Shown: positions 1 to 10,543 of the stretch, one piece after another | Layout: each line of letters opens with the position of its first letter | Numbering within the stretch: position 1 is the first letter of the stretch | Source of the DNA: Panax quinquefolius | Taxonomy: Eukaryota > Streptophyta > Magnoliopsida > Apiales > Araliaceae | Direction: 5' to 3' | DNA: 64,000 bases | Assembly: GCA_020205615.1 (NCBI GenBank) | Contig: CM035160.1 | Span: 123,409,605-123,473,604, forward strand | Made by a program: the position numbers and the translations under genes | The notes under the pieces: model-generated | Database searches by the model: none | Seen by the model: only the letters and a program-made list of their open reading frames with translations | Told to the model about the DNA's origin: nothing

Positions 1-360
1 AGACACCATGATGATGCCACTTTGAAATTGTTTCACAATTTCTTCTTTCACCTTTAAACTCCACTCGTGTTTCAATCGCCGAAGCTTCGCTGACCGCTTA
101 AATCCTCTTTTAATGGGAAGGCGATGAAGGACAATGTCAAGGACAAACCCACCATGTCTTCATGAGACCATGCAAACACATCCTGAATTGGGTTAATAGC
201 GTAACCATATCATTCCGCTGGTTTGGGGTAAGGTCCGAACCAACTGGATTAACTTAGGGCTTTCTAAGGTTCCGAGATCGAAAGAAGTGGTTTGATCAAG
301 GTTGGGTTTGGGTTTGTCTTTGACCCATTCTTGAATTTCTCGAGGCACCTCAATGTCATC
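1..360 (-). pseudogene. Reverse transcriptase N-terminal remnant (Tat-like pol)
   Basis: Minus-strand translation gives, in order, a variant of the plant gypsy motif DVFAWSHEDM (near 160-190), then HRLPIKRGFKRSAKLRRL and EWSLKVKEEIVKQF (near 1-135). This segment precedes the catalytic fingers and palm of Ty3/gypsy reverse transcriptase, which copies genomic RNA into DNA in the virus-like particle. At least one frameshift lies between the DVFAW block and the HRLP block, and stops occur upstream. The catalytic Asp-Asp box is not reached before the window edge. Confidence 0.75.
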
Positions 361-1519
361 CCGATATCCATCAAGGTCAATTCATCTCTACATCAAAGGT
401 ACAATCCTTGTGTAGAGAGAGGCATCGATCCGCAAGTACAGCACATCTAAATTCGTAGTCCTCAAACAAAATATGCTTTCACTTAGTATATATATGAAAT
501 GTGTTGATCATACACAAGTTAGCATATATCGGCAAAATAAACCGCTAATACTGTATGTAAAAAAGTAAGCAGCTATTATATCTACAGGCGTAAAGAGTTT
601 CTCGCCGCTTTACCCTCGACCACCAAAGCAAGGAATGTCGTTCCCAATTGGCAAGGGTAAAGTCCGGTGGACCGCAGCAGATGGAGGGATTGTCATCATC
701 CTCCTCGTGTCCCGAATGATGGCCATTACGCCGTGGCAATCATCGTCTGGGTGTATCTATTAGTATGTTCATCATGAACGATGATGCGATATATCGGACA
801 TCATCCGTATGACGCCTTTGCTTGATTCTTCGCTCCTCTTCTTCCACCGCGGATTTGGAACAAAGATTTCTTTTCCTTTCACCGGCATCGGCTTGGGAAA
901 TAACATAGCCATTACATCGGGCCGGCACCTTTACTGGAGGTTGTGCGACTCGTAGTTTGAAGGCGAAGCCAAACGCCATACGGGTTGAAGTCAAGGAATC
1001 ACCGATGCTTATGAGGATTCCTCGTGACTAGAGTCGCGTAATAGCCTAGTCCAAATTGCTCCAACTTGCTTGGTTAATCGAATGGGGTACTTGATACCGC
1101 CATCTTTACCCAACCCTTGTCCCGCTTATGCACCAACGACATCATTTCTCGAGTAGTCGACATCACCTCCTAAGAGAGATCTTAGGTTCGGCAATGGTGC
1201 TCCAATAGCGTGGTATCGGGTGTTGCTTATTTCCAAAGCATGAAAACCGACCGTTCTACATCCTCAGATTGGCATCGATGAACCAGCATGTCCCCTGCGT
1301 TGAGGAATCTCTAGTTCAAATGATGACCGTGACTGTGCTATTGTTGATGATGTATTTCAATTGTTGGTGAAGAGTGGAGGGATCGCCTCAACCATATGAA
1401 TCCATGGTCGCCCCAAGAGCAAAAGTTGTATCCCTAATCTATCTTGAGCACATGGAAAGATACGCAGAATGTGTGAGGACCAATTTCGATCAAGCAAACA
1501 ATTACTCCGACCGAAGTTA
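361..1519 (-). pseudogene. Degenerate protease-reverse transcriptase linker of the Tat-like element
   Basis: The region lies between the protease motif and the reverse-transcriptase start, where Tat-like elements carry a poorly conserved linker. A minus-strand frame at 545-994 is open for two adjoining pieces and contains PPDFTLANWE and an acidic run (EEDDD), loosely like this linker in related elements. I recognise no catalytic motif. Open plus-strand frames here (for example 1374-1577) overlap protease remains and look accidental. Position supports the call more than sequence does. Confidence 0.45.
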
Positions 1520-2100
1520 CTTTACGGGCTCCATCAAAAGCTTTGATGATAGTATGGCTACTCCAATTCGCTGCTGAGATTGATATTCATCTTCACCAAG
1601 GTAGCATATGGGCAGATATTCGTAGAGGAACCTCCATCTATTAAGACTCCTAACTACCATATATCCCGAGGATAAGACCGCAATGTGTAATGGTTTTGCA
1701 ATGACCGGCCCTTCTTGATGGTATGTCATCATCGCGAAGGATATCACATTGTTGTTGAAAATGTGATCAACCATATGTTGAAACTTTTCCGTATCCACCG
1801 ATGTCGGAGATAGGCTTCTTCTAAAACTTTTAACAAGACCTTCCTATGATTCTCGAGGTTGTGACCAAGTCCAAAATTGATATTTGTTGTGGAGCTTCTT
1901 TCAAGCTTAAAACCACCGTAGCTTCATTATGACCCACAAAGACGAGGAATTTTTCAACCTTCTCCACGGGTATTTTCCCTTTGATTTGGTGGTGGGCTTC
2001 ATCACCCGATGGGGAAGATATAAAGGATTTTCCTTCGACATCGCAGCAGAGCCAGATGTGAGGTGGATCCTTCACCTTTCCATAATTCCACGGAACTCGC
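1520..2100 (-). pseudogene. Retropepsin (aspartic protease) remnant of the Tat-like element
   Basis: The minus strand encodes KPLHIAVLSSGYMVVRSL, the strand leading into the retropepsin active site. The codons at 1621-1641 read I-D-G-G-S-S-T, followed by NICPYATLVKMN, which is the expected catalytic loop (Asp-Gly/Ser-Gly type). The loop is one base out of frame with the preceding strand, so a single-base indel near 1641 separates them. In the living element this protease would cleave the gag-pol polyprotein. A further frame at 1830-2075 carries GHNEATVVLSLKEAP, upstream protease sequence in another frame. The domain is recognisable but inactive. Confidence 0.7.
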
Positions 2101-2639
2101 GCAAGCTAACAATAGGATATCAGTGCTCGCATGGCAAGTTGATCGCCTCAGCTACCACTTTCAAAGGATTGTTTCTCTCCTTCGAGTGAATTATCGGTGT
2201 TGTGAGTAAAGTATTAATCCTTCACACTTTTCAAAGGATATAACTCGCTACCACACTTTTCCACTTAGTAGGGCCTCGTATTCTCACTTCAGCACGTAAC
2301 ATACGTTGTCGCTATTCCGCCAAGCGCAGACACCACCACCGATTAGATTTTGAATAAGGTATGAGTGCCCAAAGATTCTTCTCGTGGCATGACCATGAGA
2401 TCGGGAGTGGTATCGACATACTCCATCGTAGTTGTACCGTCCCCGAATCGGGGTTGATTGGAGGTAGAAGGAACCGATCCTTCCTTCATTGATTAACATG
2501 TGAAGGATTTCCCATGGGTTGGCCCAAATAGGTGAATTCTATTTGTCATGAAATCCCGACAAGCTTTAGCATTTGCTCTTTCACACTTTGTCTTCCAAAG
2601 ATTTCATTTTCCGAAAGTGACGAGGGAATATTCATGACA

Positions 2640-3990
2640 ATAGGTAGGAGACCGGCATGCTCCTCGGCCGATTAATTGCGATTAGTCACTTGATGTCGAT
2701 AAGTCACCGCCCGCCAATTGCTCAATTTGTTTGCCGAGAGCTTTGATCTTTCGCTTCCATTGTGAATTGAAACTTGGCATAATCCCATTTGTCATCACCG
2801 CCTTTGAGGGTCCGGGAAGATTCACAAATGAAGTTGAATTTTGTCCATTGCTCCAATTGATCATGTTGACCTCTTCTTCTTTCAGGTTGAGGAAGAGGGT
2901 CATCTTGAACACGAGGTCGATCGGGTTTGGTGACTACGATCTCCCCGCTGTCTATTAGGTCCCGGATCTTGTGTTTCAAGGCCCAATAATCCCGAGTATC
3001 ATGTCCAGTGCCCCGGCATGATAAGCACATTTCCTAGCAAAGATTGAAACCCCGGCCCATTAGGGCCGGGCCGGTGGAAGAAGATGCGTGATTTTCTTCA
3101 GGTTGTCGAAGATTAAGAATGTTCTCGAGGGTATCCCCTAAGGGTGTAAACACTCGAGGCGCTTTACTTTCTCCACCTTTTGGTATCGGAGGGTTTGCAG
3201 ACCGTGGCCGGAAAGGGAGTGTAGTTTCTCCTTTGAATAGGCATGTTTTGATTGCCTTTTTTGCCCTCGTAGTATCGTGGAAACATCTTCCTCTTTCTTT
3301 TTATGGATTCCTCCGGGTTGTTCCCATAATTTCCAGATTGATGTGATCAAAGAATGCCTTTGAAGTGCAAATAGGTCTTGAATCTTTCCCGACTTCAATC
3401 CCATCTCAACCATCTCCCCATGTTTAACCATTTCAGAAAATGGTTTGCCGATGCCATTAAAACTCTCTCATAGAAGGGAGCTTCAGATGTCTATGAAAGT
3501 CATGACCATTTCTCGATTCTCACCATGGCAGACTAACTTGGGCAAACCAAAGCGCTCCACCTTTGAGCATACTCTCTGAAAGACTCATTAGACTGCTTTT
3601 TGATCTTGGTAATTTGATACCGATCAGAGCCATCCGAGTTTGAAAACTCAGATTGAGTGAGGAAGGCATGTGCTAGCTCTTCCCAAATGTGATTTTGAGT
3701 TGTTTAATCTGTGGTACCACTTAACCAAGCTTCTCCAGCTAGACTTTTTGGAACAATTGCATTCTCGAGCTTTTCATCCTCCGTGATAGATCCAAGTTCT
3801 CCAATAAATACTTTTAGATGTGTGTAAGGATCCCCTAACCCGTCATATTTTTCAAAGTCGAGTTTTAAATTTTTCTCGATAATGAACACCAGAAAAAAAT
3901 ACATAGATCAAGATATGAAACACTCCCTGTGTTCCAATTCCTTTGATAAATACAAGGGTCTCTTCCATTTGAGGACTTTCTTTTTGATGT
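2640..3990 (-). pseudogene. gag (capsid and nucleocapsid) remnant of the Tat-like element
   Basis: The capsid start LDFEKYDGLGDPYTHLK with GELGSITEDEKL lies at 3704-3904, then WEELAHAFLTQSEF and SFREYAQRWSALV near 3560-3690, the retrotransposon-gag capsid core. Further left, MCLSCRGTGHDTRDYWALKH at 2930-3030 is a nucleocapsid-like C-x2-C-x4-H segment with the last Cys replaced by Tyr, followed by DLIDSGEIVVTKP. Gag builds the virus-like particle and binds genomic RNA. Several stops and frame changes break it (for example near 3520 and 3420). Confidence 0.8.
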
Positions 3991-5002
3991 CACCATTGTC
4001 TTGATCTCCAAAGTGGGATGGGCAAGATCATGAGTTTTGTTGGTCGATCCAACTCGTGGTTCGTATATGGTAATGACCGGATTCTCCTTGTGTGGAGGAT
4101 TCAAAGATGTACGGGTATTTTCCGACCCCCGTAGATCGGTGTAATTTTTTTAATAGAACATCCAAATCAGAATTTGTTTACTTAATCCGTCAAATTCTTT
4201 GCAGAAACCGGATTAAGTTCACCGGGCCGATGATCTACATGATCGATCGTAGGCTTGTCATTTTTTGACTTTCGACCGTGTAGTAGGTCCGATTGATTCC
4301 TCAAAAAGACTTGCATAGTTTAGTCTTTAGGGAATGTATATAATAACATGCTATGTGATGTGTCCATTTTAGGATTTTTATCCGCATAAACGGATGTCAC
4401 TTGTTTGTAGCATGTTAATAAATATGTATGTGTACACATTTCTTCATATTTCTCATTACATGGAGATAGATATGGAATGAAATTACAAGTAATTGTGTTT
4501 ACAAGTAATTGAAATGAGAGCATGAAGAGACTTTCCTCCGCTTTTGGTTTTATCGTAGGTCGACCTATCTTAGGTTACTCTCATGCTTTTTTTGCATGAA
4601 GGTTCCCAAATCATCGCAATCTACTGAGACGGAAGTTAATCCTATCTTTTCAACTGGAGCGAATTTGGGTGGTGCCTTTCCCGAGCCTCGAGAATTAGTC
4701 TTCTCACGAGTCCAAAGAATCAAACACCGACGGATAGCCTCCCCGTGGAGGGACCACACAACATACATTCACATACATCGCGGCCTCACCGTATGAAATG
4801 ATGACATGTGCGAAGCACTAATATCATAAGCAGCTTATATAAAGCAAAGCACTAACATCACACGCAGATATGATGCGAAAGCACTAAGTTCAATCAAGAC
4901 ATGCATTCGCACACATTCATCCAATGTAAATGCAACATCCACACACAAGCGTATAATAGCTTTTGAAAAGATTGTAATAGCGGCTTAAGTCCTCTTACCG
5001 AG
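3991..5002 (-). other. Untranslated leader of the Tat-like element
   Basis: About 1 kb lies between the primer-binding site and recognisable gag. The part nearest gag (about 3905-4104) may still be the gag N-terminus: one minus frame reads LEMEETLVFIKGIG, coiled-coil-like, as expected just before the FEKYDG block. The rest has only short frames with no recognisable domain. Confidence 0.5.
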
Positions 5003-5022
5003 TCCCCAAAGCAGAGTCGCCA
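5003..5022 (-). promoter_or_regulatory. Primer-binding site of the Tat-like element
   Basis: The minus strand reads TGGCGACTCTGCTTTGGGGA. It closely resembles the TGGCGACTC(T/C)GCTGGGGA-type primer site that I recall from plant Tat/Ogre-like elements. It lies at the expected place, between the LTR and the leader. The tRNA identity (Arg is often cited) was not checked. Confidence 0.65.
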
Positions 5023-5823
5023 CCGTCGACGCCGGATTTTTGGATGTCCTTTCCGCTACTTGTTCTTCGTGTTCTCATTTTAGGTGAGATTTGTTTGAAA
5101 AAACAAGTGAAAAAGGTCCCATATGTATAATGTCGACGATGGGACCGTAAGAGTCGCCATTGTTTTTTAAATGGTTGTACCAACACAACCGATAAAAAAG
5201 GTTTGCACATCGACCCAAAGGATGTGACACCGATATACTGGTCGCAAAAACCGAGATTCGCTTAGGGTCCGGGACTTGGTTATGCGGGGGGAAGGTGTTA
5301 GGCACCCCTCGACATCCGTGTTACCACTACTATGACCGCTTTTTTCAAGAAACTATTATCCGAATGTGTGTGTGTGTGTGTGTCAATGTGTCATGTTATA
5401 TATGAAAGTTGTGCGAGGCCTCGCTCAACCTATATATATATGTGGTTTGAATTTATGTAAAAATTCAGCTTTTAGCAAGATATGGCAAAGGATGTTTTAT
5501 AAAAGAGGTTTTTCAAACCCCGATGCTCAATAGGAATTGAGACCTTTACACTCCCATTTTATTAAGTGAAGTGATCTACTGATTGATTTTATTTGATGGA
5601 TGCGAGGCATCCGTATGAAAATAATAATATAAAAAATAATGCCGACTTCCTCGTGGGTATGAAAACCATCCGAGGAAATTCAAACATCGCAGTATAATTT
5701 ACAAGTCGCTTATAAATTAAAAATGTCCATCACGGAACCGAATCTAGATCCAATGGGATGAATCTGTGATCACATGATTCCTAAAGCGCATAATAATGTT
5801 GTAATTTGTATAAAAGCAATAAG

Positions 5824-5842
5824 TATATATATATATAAAAGC

Positions 5843-5907
<65 letters not shown>

Positions 5908-6056
5908 GATCCACAAACCACGAAGCACCTCCATGGGGATCGTAAATGTAAATAAAGTCTATTAAAAGTTATCAACCGCCACTTGAGGAAACTCCAAAGT
6001 GACAAAACGTAAATAAAGTCAGAAGCGATCAACCGCCACGAAGAAACTCCAGTGAA

Positions 6057-6118
<62 letters not shown>

Positions 6119-6240
6119 CAATAAATGCACCTGATGTAAAATCTGTGCTCATCGAATGTAGTTCGACCACGCTATATATATATATATATATATATAAATA
6201 GAGTATATATAAGTATATATATATAACATCAATCATATAT

Positions 6241-6314
<74 letters not shown>

Positions 6315-6368
6315 CGCAGTAAACGCACTGCATCAAGTCTAGGCTCATCGAACAAAGTCCGACACACT

Positions 6369-6407
<39 letters not shown>

Positions 6408-6457
6408 AACGCACTGCATCAAGTCTCAGCTCATCGAACAAAGTCCGACACACAAAG

Positions 6458-6507
<50 letters not shown>

Positions 6508-6567
6508 GCAAAGAAACGCCTCGCATCAAGTTCAGGCTCAATCGAGGCATAACTCGATAATGTTAGT

Positions 6568-6611
<44 letters not shown>
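5824..6611. repeat. Compound TA-microsatellite array with repeated spacers
   Basis: Runs of (TA)n lie at about 5824-5836, 5845-5905, 6061-6116, 6172-6196, 6236-6312, 6370-6401, 6459-6503 and 6570-6611. The spacers are themselves related. Those at 6117-6171, 6313-6369, 6402-6458 and 6504-6569 share a core with CGCACTGCATCAAGTCT and CTCATCGAACAAAGTCCGAC. The spacer 5906-6060 holds a second, internally duplicated unit (TCAACCGCCAC plus GAAACTCCA at about 5972 and 6031). The array is a higher-order repeat made of a microsatellite plus a unique core. Confidence 0.9.
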
Positions 6612-6616
<5 letters not shown>

Positions 6617-6926
6617 TATACTGAAATGAAACCACTGACCAAGTCCCGCAAAAAAAAGCAACACGACTCTCAGTGTGTAGAAGGGTGTGTGCAAAGATGA
6701 AGAGAAAGACTCTAAAGTGTGTGAGAAGGCTTACAAATTGATCGCTAAAAAAGGCTTCTATATCTTTAGAGTGGGTAAACACCGGGCTTTTGTGGGTACA
6801 AAAGAGGCTATATATGAGCTCACAGTGTGTTTAAAAGTGAGAAAATACATCGATGGCGAAAGTGCAAGAGCAAATTGTGCAGGGTTTCCGCCTTTTTCTC
6901 TTAAAATCAAAGCACCCCAAGCCCTC

Positions 6927-6934
6927 TATTTATA
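6927..6934 (-). promoter_or_regulatory. LTR TATA box (TATAAATA) of the Tat-like element
   Basis: The minus strand reads CCTATAAATAGAGGG within the LTR, a consensus plant TATA box. Its orientation agrees with the gag-pol remains on the same strand. Transcription would start about 30 bases to the left. Confidence 0.6.
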
Positions 6935-9210
6935 GGCATATGAGCCGCAGTGTACCGCTACCTGAGCCGCAGGTACCAGTGCAGCTGCCTGTTTGTCGCT
7001 CTGGTCGTCTCAAGTCGTCTCGGCACGCACACTCGTGCAATCGTAATGTCCACTCGGATTTTGAGAAGTACAATCCGCATCCGCTTTGAGGTATACAGAC
7101 CTATTTCGACCGCCGCTGTCGAGAGTTGTACGTTGGCATGGGATTAGAGTTTGTACGAAGTCATTGAAGATGGGACGATGCCCTCCGGCCTTCAAGCTTC
7201 AACTTTCATCCGCTACTCCACATAATAGTCACTCGGATTGGTTAGCCTTCAGGGGACATCGCTGCGTAGAGACGGACGTGGCATCGTGTTGACGAGATGA
7301 CGATGTTGCCCTCACCGGTTATCGCGGATTGGGCCGATAAAGCAGACGCGTTGCTGCTCGACTTCACCGAGATTGACCGCCGCAATTGTTGAAGGTCCTC
7401 ATTGTCATCTTTGAGGTGTGCCTGCCTTCCCGATGTTATTGCTGTTTGGTACAAAGGTATCTCGTTGTGAGCGCCGAGATTGAAGTCGATGGCATTTGAA
7501 ACAAGCATTTCCGGTTTATCCAAAACCGCATTCCTTGGGGTTATCACCAAGGTTGGTGGCTATTCCCATGGTTGGGACCGAGACCGATATCTCGGGGTTA
7601 TTTTTGAGATTAATCGGTCTTCTCCTGTGTGTGTCCCAGATTGTATCTCGCAGTCTCTCGGGTTATATCCCGGGTTGAACTATCGCTCCCAGTGTGATCC
7701 GGGGTTGATGCCGAATTCTCAGTAGTATCCCAGATGGATTTGGATTGTCTTTCGTGGTTCTCTCTAAAAGACGAATCTGTCCCTCCCCGTAATGTCGCTA
7801 ATAAAGAGTACAAAAATTTTTGAGTGTCTACATGTTGTTTGAGTATATTCGCATGCGACAACGCAACCATTTAGGGCCCCATAACAGAATAACCGTCGGA
7901 TGAAGAAAATGACAAGTATGAGTTTTTTTTATAAATAACAGCGTAGTTATTACCGTTAAAAATGTTGGAATACCCAGTGGGTAAAGTAAATTAATACGCA
8001 TTGTTGCACAGTAGCACACGGTATTGCATAGTATTTTTGGATTATTGATTCTTACTTAAGAAGACACTACTCAATAATTGTTACAGTAATTACTGTTCAA
8101 TATTTTATTGATTCAAAAATTACTACGTGGATATGTTATATTATTGGTGTTTCAATAATTGTCACTGCACAGTATTTGCATTATCAGATCAAAAATTTAT
8201 ATTATTTGAATAATACTGTTAGATAGAATTATTGGCAATGTCTAAAAAAGATCTGTCTAGGAAAGGGGTTTGGTCATCTAATTACGCGCCAGTAAGGAGA
8301 AATCCTTATTGGAAATCCCCCTCTTTCTTGGGAACGACTTGGTTGTCATAAGTGTGATTCTGTAATATTATTTATGAATAATTAATTATTGATTTATATG
8401 ATAAGGAAATATTTATTTAATGAGGATATAAATGGAGGAATTTTTAGAAATGTGACAATTGTTAAAAATTGATATTTTATCTTTTCTGATAAAATAATTT
8501 ATTCAAATATAGTATTATATCACATTATAAATGTATAATGTGGTTATATAATAATATAATAATGGTGATATTTTTACACTAAATTCACGGTGCATGAATC
8601 AATGAGAAAAATATAGAAATCAAAAGAAGAACAAAATTTGGAAATTTTTAGAAAATTAGTTTATTACTTAATTTTGTAAAATCCATAACTCTTTGTGTAT
8701 AATGAGTTAGGAGATGAGTCGTATATCAAAAGAAAGCCCTGAAAGTAAGCTAAACGTAAAAATTTGAATCACCCAAAAATTCTTTTGTAGATTTTTCGTG
8801 GTGACTGTTTGAATAAAACTGGTCTAAAGGACTTATAGTCTAAAAAATTAGTGTTCTTAAGCTATATTGCGTGAATTATAATTCTTAATCCGATCATTGG
8901 ATCGTTGTAATTTTTGGATATGTTATACATATATAAGTTGAGTATATGTCCACAAATTTTGAACCGTTAAAAATTAACGTATAATTTGTTATAAATTTTA
9001 AGAGGTGACTGATTCAGAAATTATTTTTATAAATGATTTTGGTAGAGATTTCTAGAAGGTGGGACCCACTTTTGGTTGTTGTGAAAGTTGGCTGATTTTT
9101 GGTGGGCCCCACTTGTGGTGGCTGAGTTTTATTCAAAGAGGTGTGCGTAGAAAAAAATCTTTTATTATTATTTTATTAATTTAGTCTCCTTTGGCGTTCT
9201 ATCATTTTCC

Positions 9211-9218
9211 TATAAATA
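9211..9218 (+). promoter_or_regulatory. LTR TATA box of element 0
   Basis: TATAAATA in the context TTTTCCTATAAATATGG. The equivalent position carries a TATA box in the other family-A LTRs, in the orientation of each LTR. Confidence 0.6.
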
Positions 9219-9499
9219 TGGTACTTAGTTAGAATTGAAAATCATACCAGAAATATAAGTTTTCTCTCTCTATATTATCGAGCGTATTTTGTGAGTATTT
9301 AGATATTTTGAGAGTTCTTTATTCAATGGCAAATTCCTTCAAATATATATCGATATTCCAAATGTAAGTCTCGTTCTTTTGAGGTAAGGGATAGTAAGAG
9401 ATGTTATTTTCTTCGTAAATGATATTATTTCTTTTGATATCATTATACCGAAATATTGATATGAATTTTATTGTGAAATTTTTACCTTTTCGTGTCGGG

Positions 9500-9702
9500 G
9501 TTACTATTCACGTATACGACACTATTTACGTATATGACATTATTTACGTATATGACATTATTTACATATACGATACTATGTATTTATACGAAGTACTATT
9601 CACGAGTTACTATTCATGAGTTACTATTCACGAGTTATTATTCATGAGTTACTATTCACGAGTTAATATTCACGAGTTACTATTCATGGGGTACTATTCA
9701 AG
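9500..9702 (+). repeat. Tandem repeats in the family-A LTR: about 20-bp then 14-bp units
   Basis: At 9506-9590 are units resembling TATTTACGTATATGACATTA, period about 20. At 9590-9702 are eight copies of the 14-mer GAGTTACTATTCAC/T. The ACTATTCAC core recurs in the TAATTACTATTCACAAAGG arrays of elements 3 and 4, so it is a family-wide motif amplified independently. In element 1 the ACGTATACGGCACTATTCAC type appears near 11490-11550 in the other orientation. Confidence 0.85.
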
Positions 9703-10056
9703 ACAAACTTGATTTCTTTTTTTGACCAAATTATCGTTGATTTATGAATATTGCTCTTGAAATTAAATCCATGTTTTGATAATATTATTTTTATTATCAT
9801 ATATAACATTTTTATAACCCTGGTGATGGTATTTCTCTTTCACTTGAGTGTAAAGATGGGTAGATTATTGGTATGATCGTGACTATGTGTTCTCTTTGGC
9901 CAGTAGTGCAAAGATGAATTGTTGACTGGTATGATCATGACCAATGAATTTATAAACGATTATCTTTAGCTGAAGTGCAAAGGTGAATTGATCAACATGA
10001 TTATAATTATTGTTTATATAAATTCTGAAATGATTATATATTTCTTTGAGATATTA

Positions 10057-10282
10057 ATATCTTTGGCCGTGGTCTGAAGATGACTGTTATTGAATATCTT
10101 TGGCCCGTAGTGCAAAGATGACCTATTATTGAATATCTTTGGCCTGTAGTGCAAAGATGAACTGTTGATGAATATCTTTGGCCCGTAGTGCAAAGATGTC
10201 TTGTTGTTCAATATCTTTGGCTTGTAGTGCAAAAATGAACTGTTGATGAATATCATTGGCCCGTAGTGCAAAGATGAATTTA
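10057..10282 (+). repeat. Six tandem 39-bp units, each a 7-bp stem with a 10-nt loop
   Basis: Unit starts are 10057, 10094, 10133, 10172, 10211 and 10250 (37, 39, 39, 39, 39 and about 33 bp). Most units read ATCTTTG, ten bases, CAAAGAT. In unit 2 the arms are 10096-10102 and 10113-10119. Looser relatives occur upstream near 9835, 9888 and 9962. Unit 6 has one arm mismatch and unit 5 one. The array is downstream of the TATA box, so it should be in the LTR transcript. Confidence 0.9.
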
Positions 10283-10543
10283 TTAGTATGATTATGAATA
10301 GGAACTGTGATTTGGTATAACCATGATCTTTGATGTTTCAGGTAAAGACATGTGATGAAAATTATCTTCGTCCTGGATGAGAAAAGAAATTTAGAACTAC
10401 AATTATGATTATGAGTTATACACGTGATTGTGGACAAAAACTGTTGATTGATGTTACAGGGATAAAACATTGTTGGTAGACTTTTAACATGGAGAAAATA
10501 ATAGACCTTATGGTCTATTTGACTCTTCTAATGGATTTCTCGT

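Larger units (their letters stand above)
1..7832 (-). mobile_element. Tat-like Ty3/gypsy retrotransposon, 5' part (runs off left edge)
   Basis: Read right to left on the minus strand, this element has a long LTR (5023-7832), a primer-binding site (5003-5022), a leader, gag (about 2640-3990), protease (about 1520-2100) and the start of reverse transcriptase (about 1-360). The gag motif FEKYDGLGDPYTHLK, the knuckle-like GHDTRDYWALKHKI and the reverse-transcriptase lead-in DVFAWSHEDM are typical of plant Tat-group gypsy elements. All domains have stops and frameshifts, so it is dead. Its outer LTR end (TGTAGACACTC on the minus strand) abuts family-A LTR sequence at 7833, so it probably inserted into that LTR. 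The rest of pol and the other LTR would lie left of the window. The lineage call rests on remembered family motifs. Confidence 0.8.
5023..7832 (-). repeat. 5' LTR of the Tat-like element
   Basis: The LTR is bounded on the left by the primer site and on the right by TGTAGACACTC (minus strand), a start typical of Tat-group LTRs. It holds a minus-strand TATAAATA box at 6927-6934, a block of TA microsatellites with repeated spacers (5824-6611), a short GT run (5365-5383) and a GC-richer upstream half (about 6940-7800). The block around 5250-5320 (TTAGGCACCCCTCG) is a motif I have seen in related plant LTR or leader regions. The inner LTR end lacks a clean CA, so that edge could be a few bases off. 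Confidence 0.7.
7833..10543 (+). repeat. Family-A LTR fragment ('element 0'), plus orientation, truncated at both ends
   Basis: From about 7845 the sequence is the reverse complement of the family-A LTR at 10544-13010 (blocks GTATTCCAACA, TCTTCATCCGAC, TACTGTAACAATTATTGAGTAG). The 5' end is cut by the Tat-like element and the 3' end stops at 10543, where element 1 begins. It retains a plus-strand TATA box, two tandem arrays and the hairpin array described separately. No coding sequence is present; frames such as 10014-10470 fall inside the repeats. It was most likely one LTR that received two later insertions. Confidence 0.8.

Noticed and set aside
5365..5383. GT microsatellite as a regulatory element
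   Set aside because: Only about nine dinucleotides; common, no supporting context.
5774..6453. Long open frames over the TA arrays (Tyr-Ile repeats)
   Set aside because: They only read TATA runs; no domain, and frames differ by array.
7010..7725. Several overlapping frames in the GC-richer part of the Tat-like LTR
   Set aside because: They overlap on both strands, share no domain, and lie upstream of the LTR TATA box; GC content alone explains the openness.
10057..10282. CRISPR-like regular repeats
   Set aside because: Units are contiguous with no unique spacers, lie in a plant LTR, and no cas genes are present.
10014..10470. Overlapping minus frames with repeated HYGPKIF-like words
   Set aside because: A 39-bp repeat unit is divisible by three; same artefact, and antisense to the LTR.
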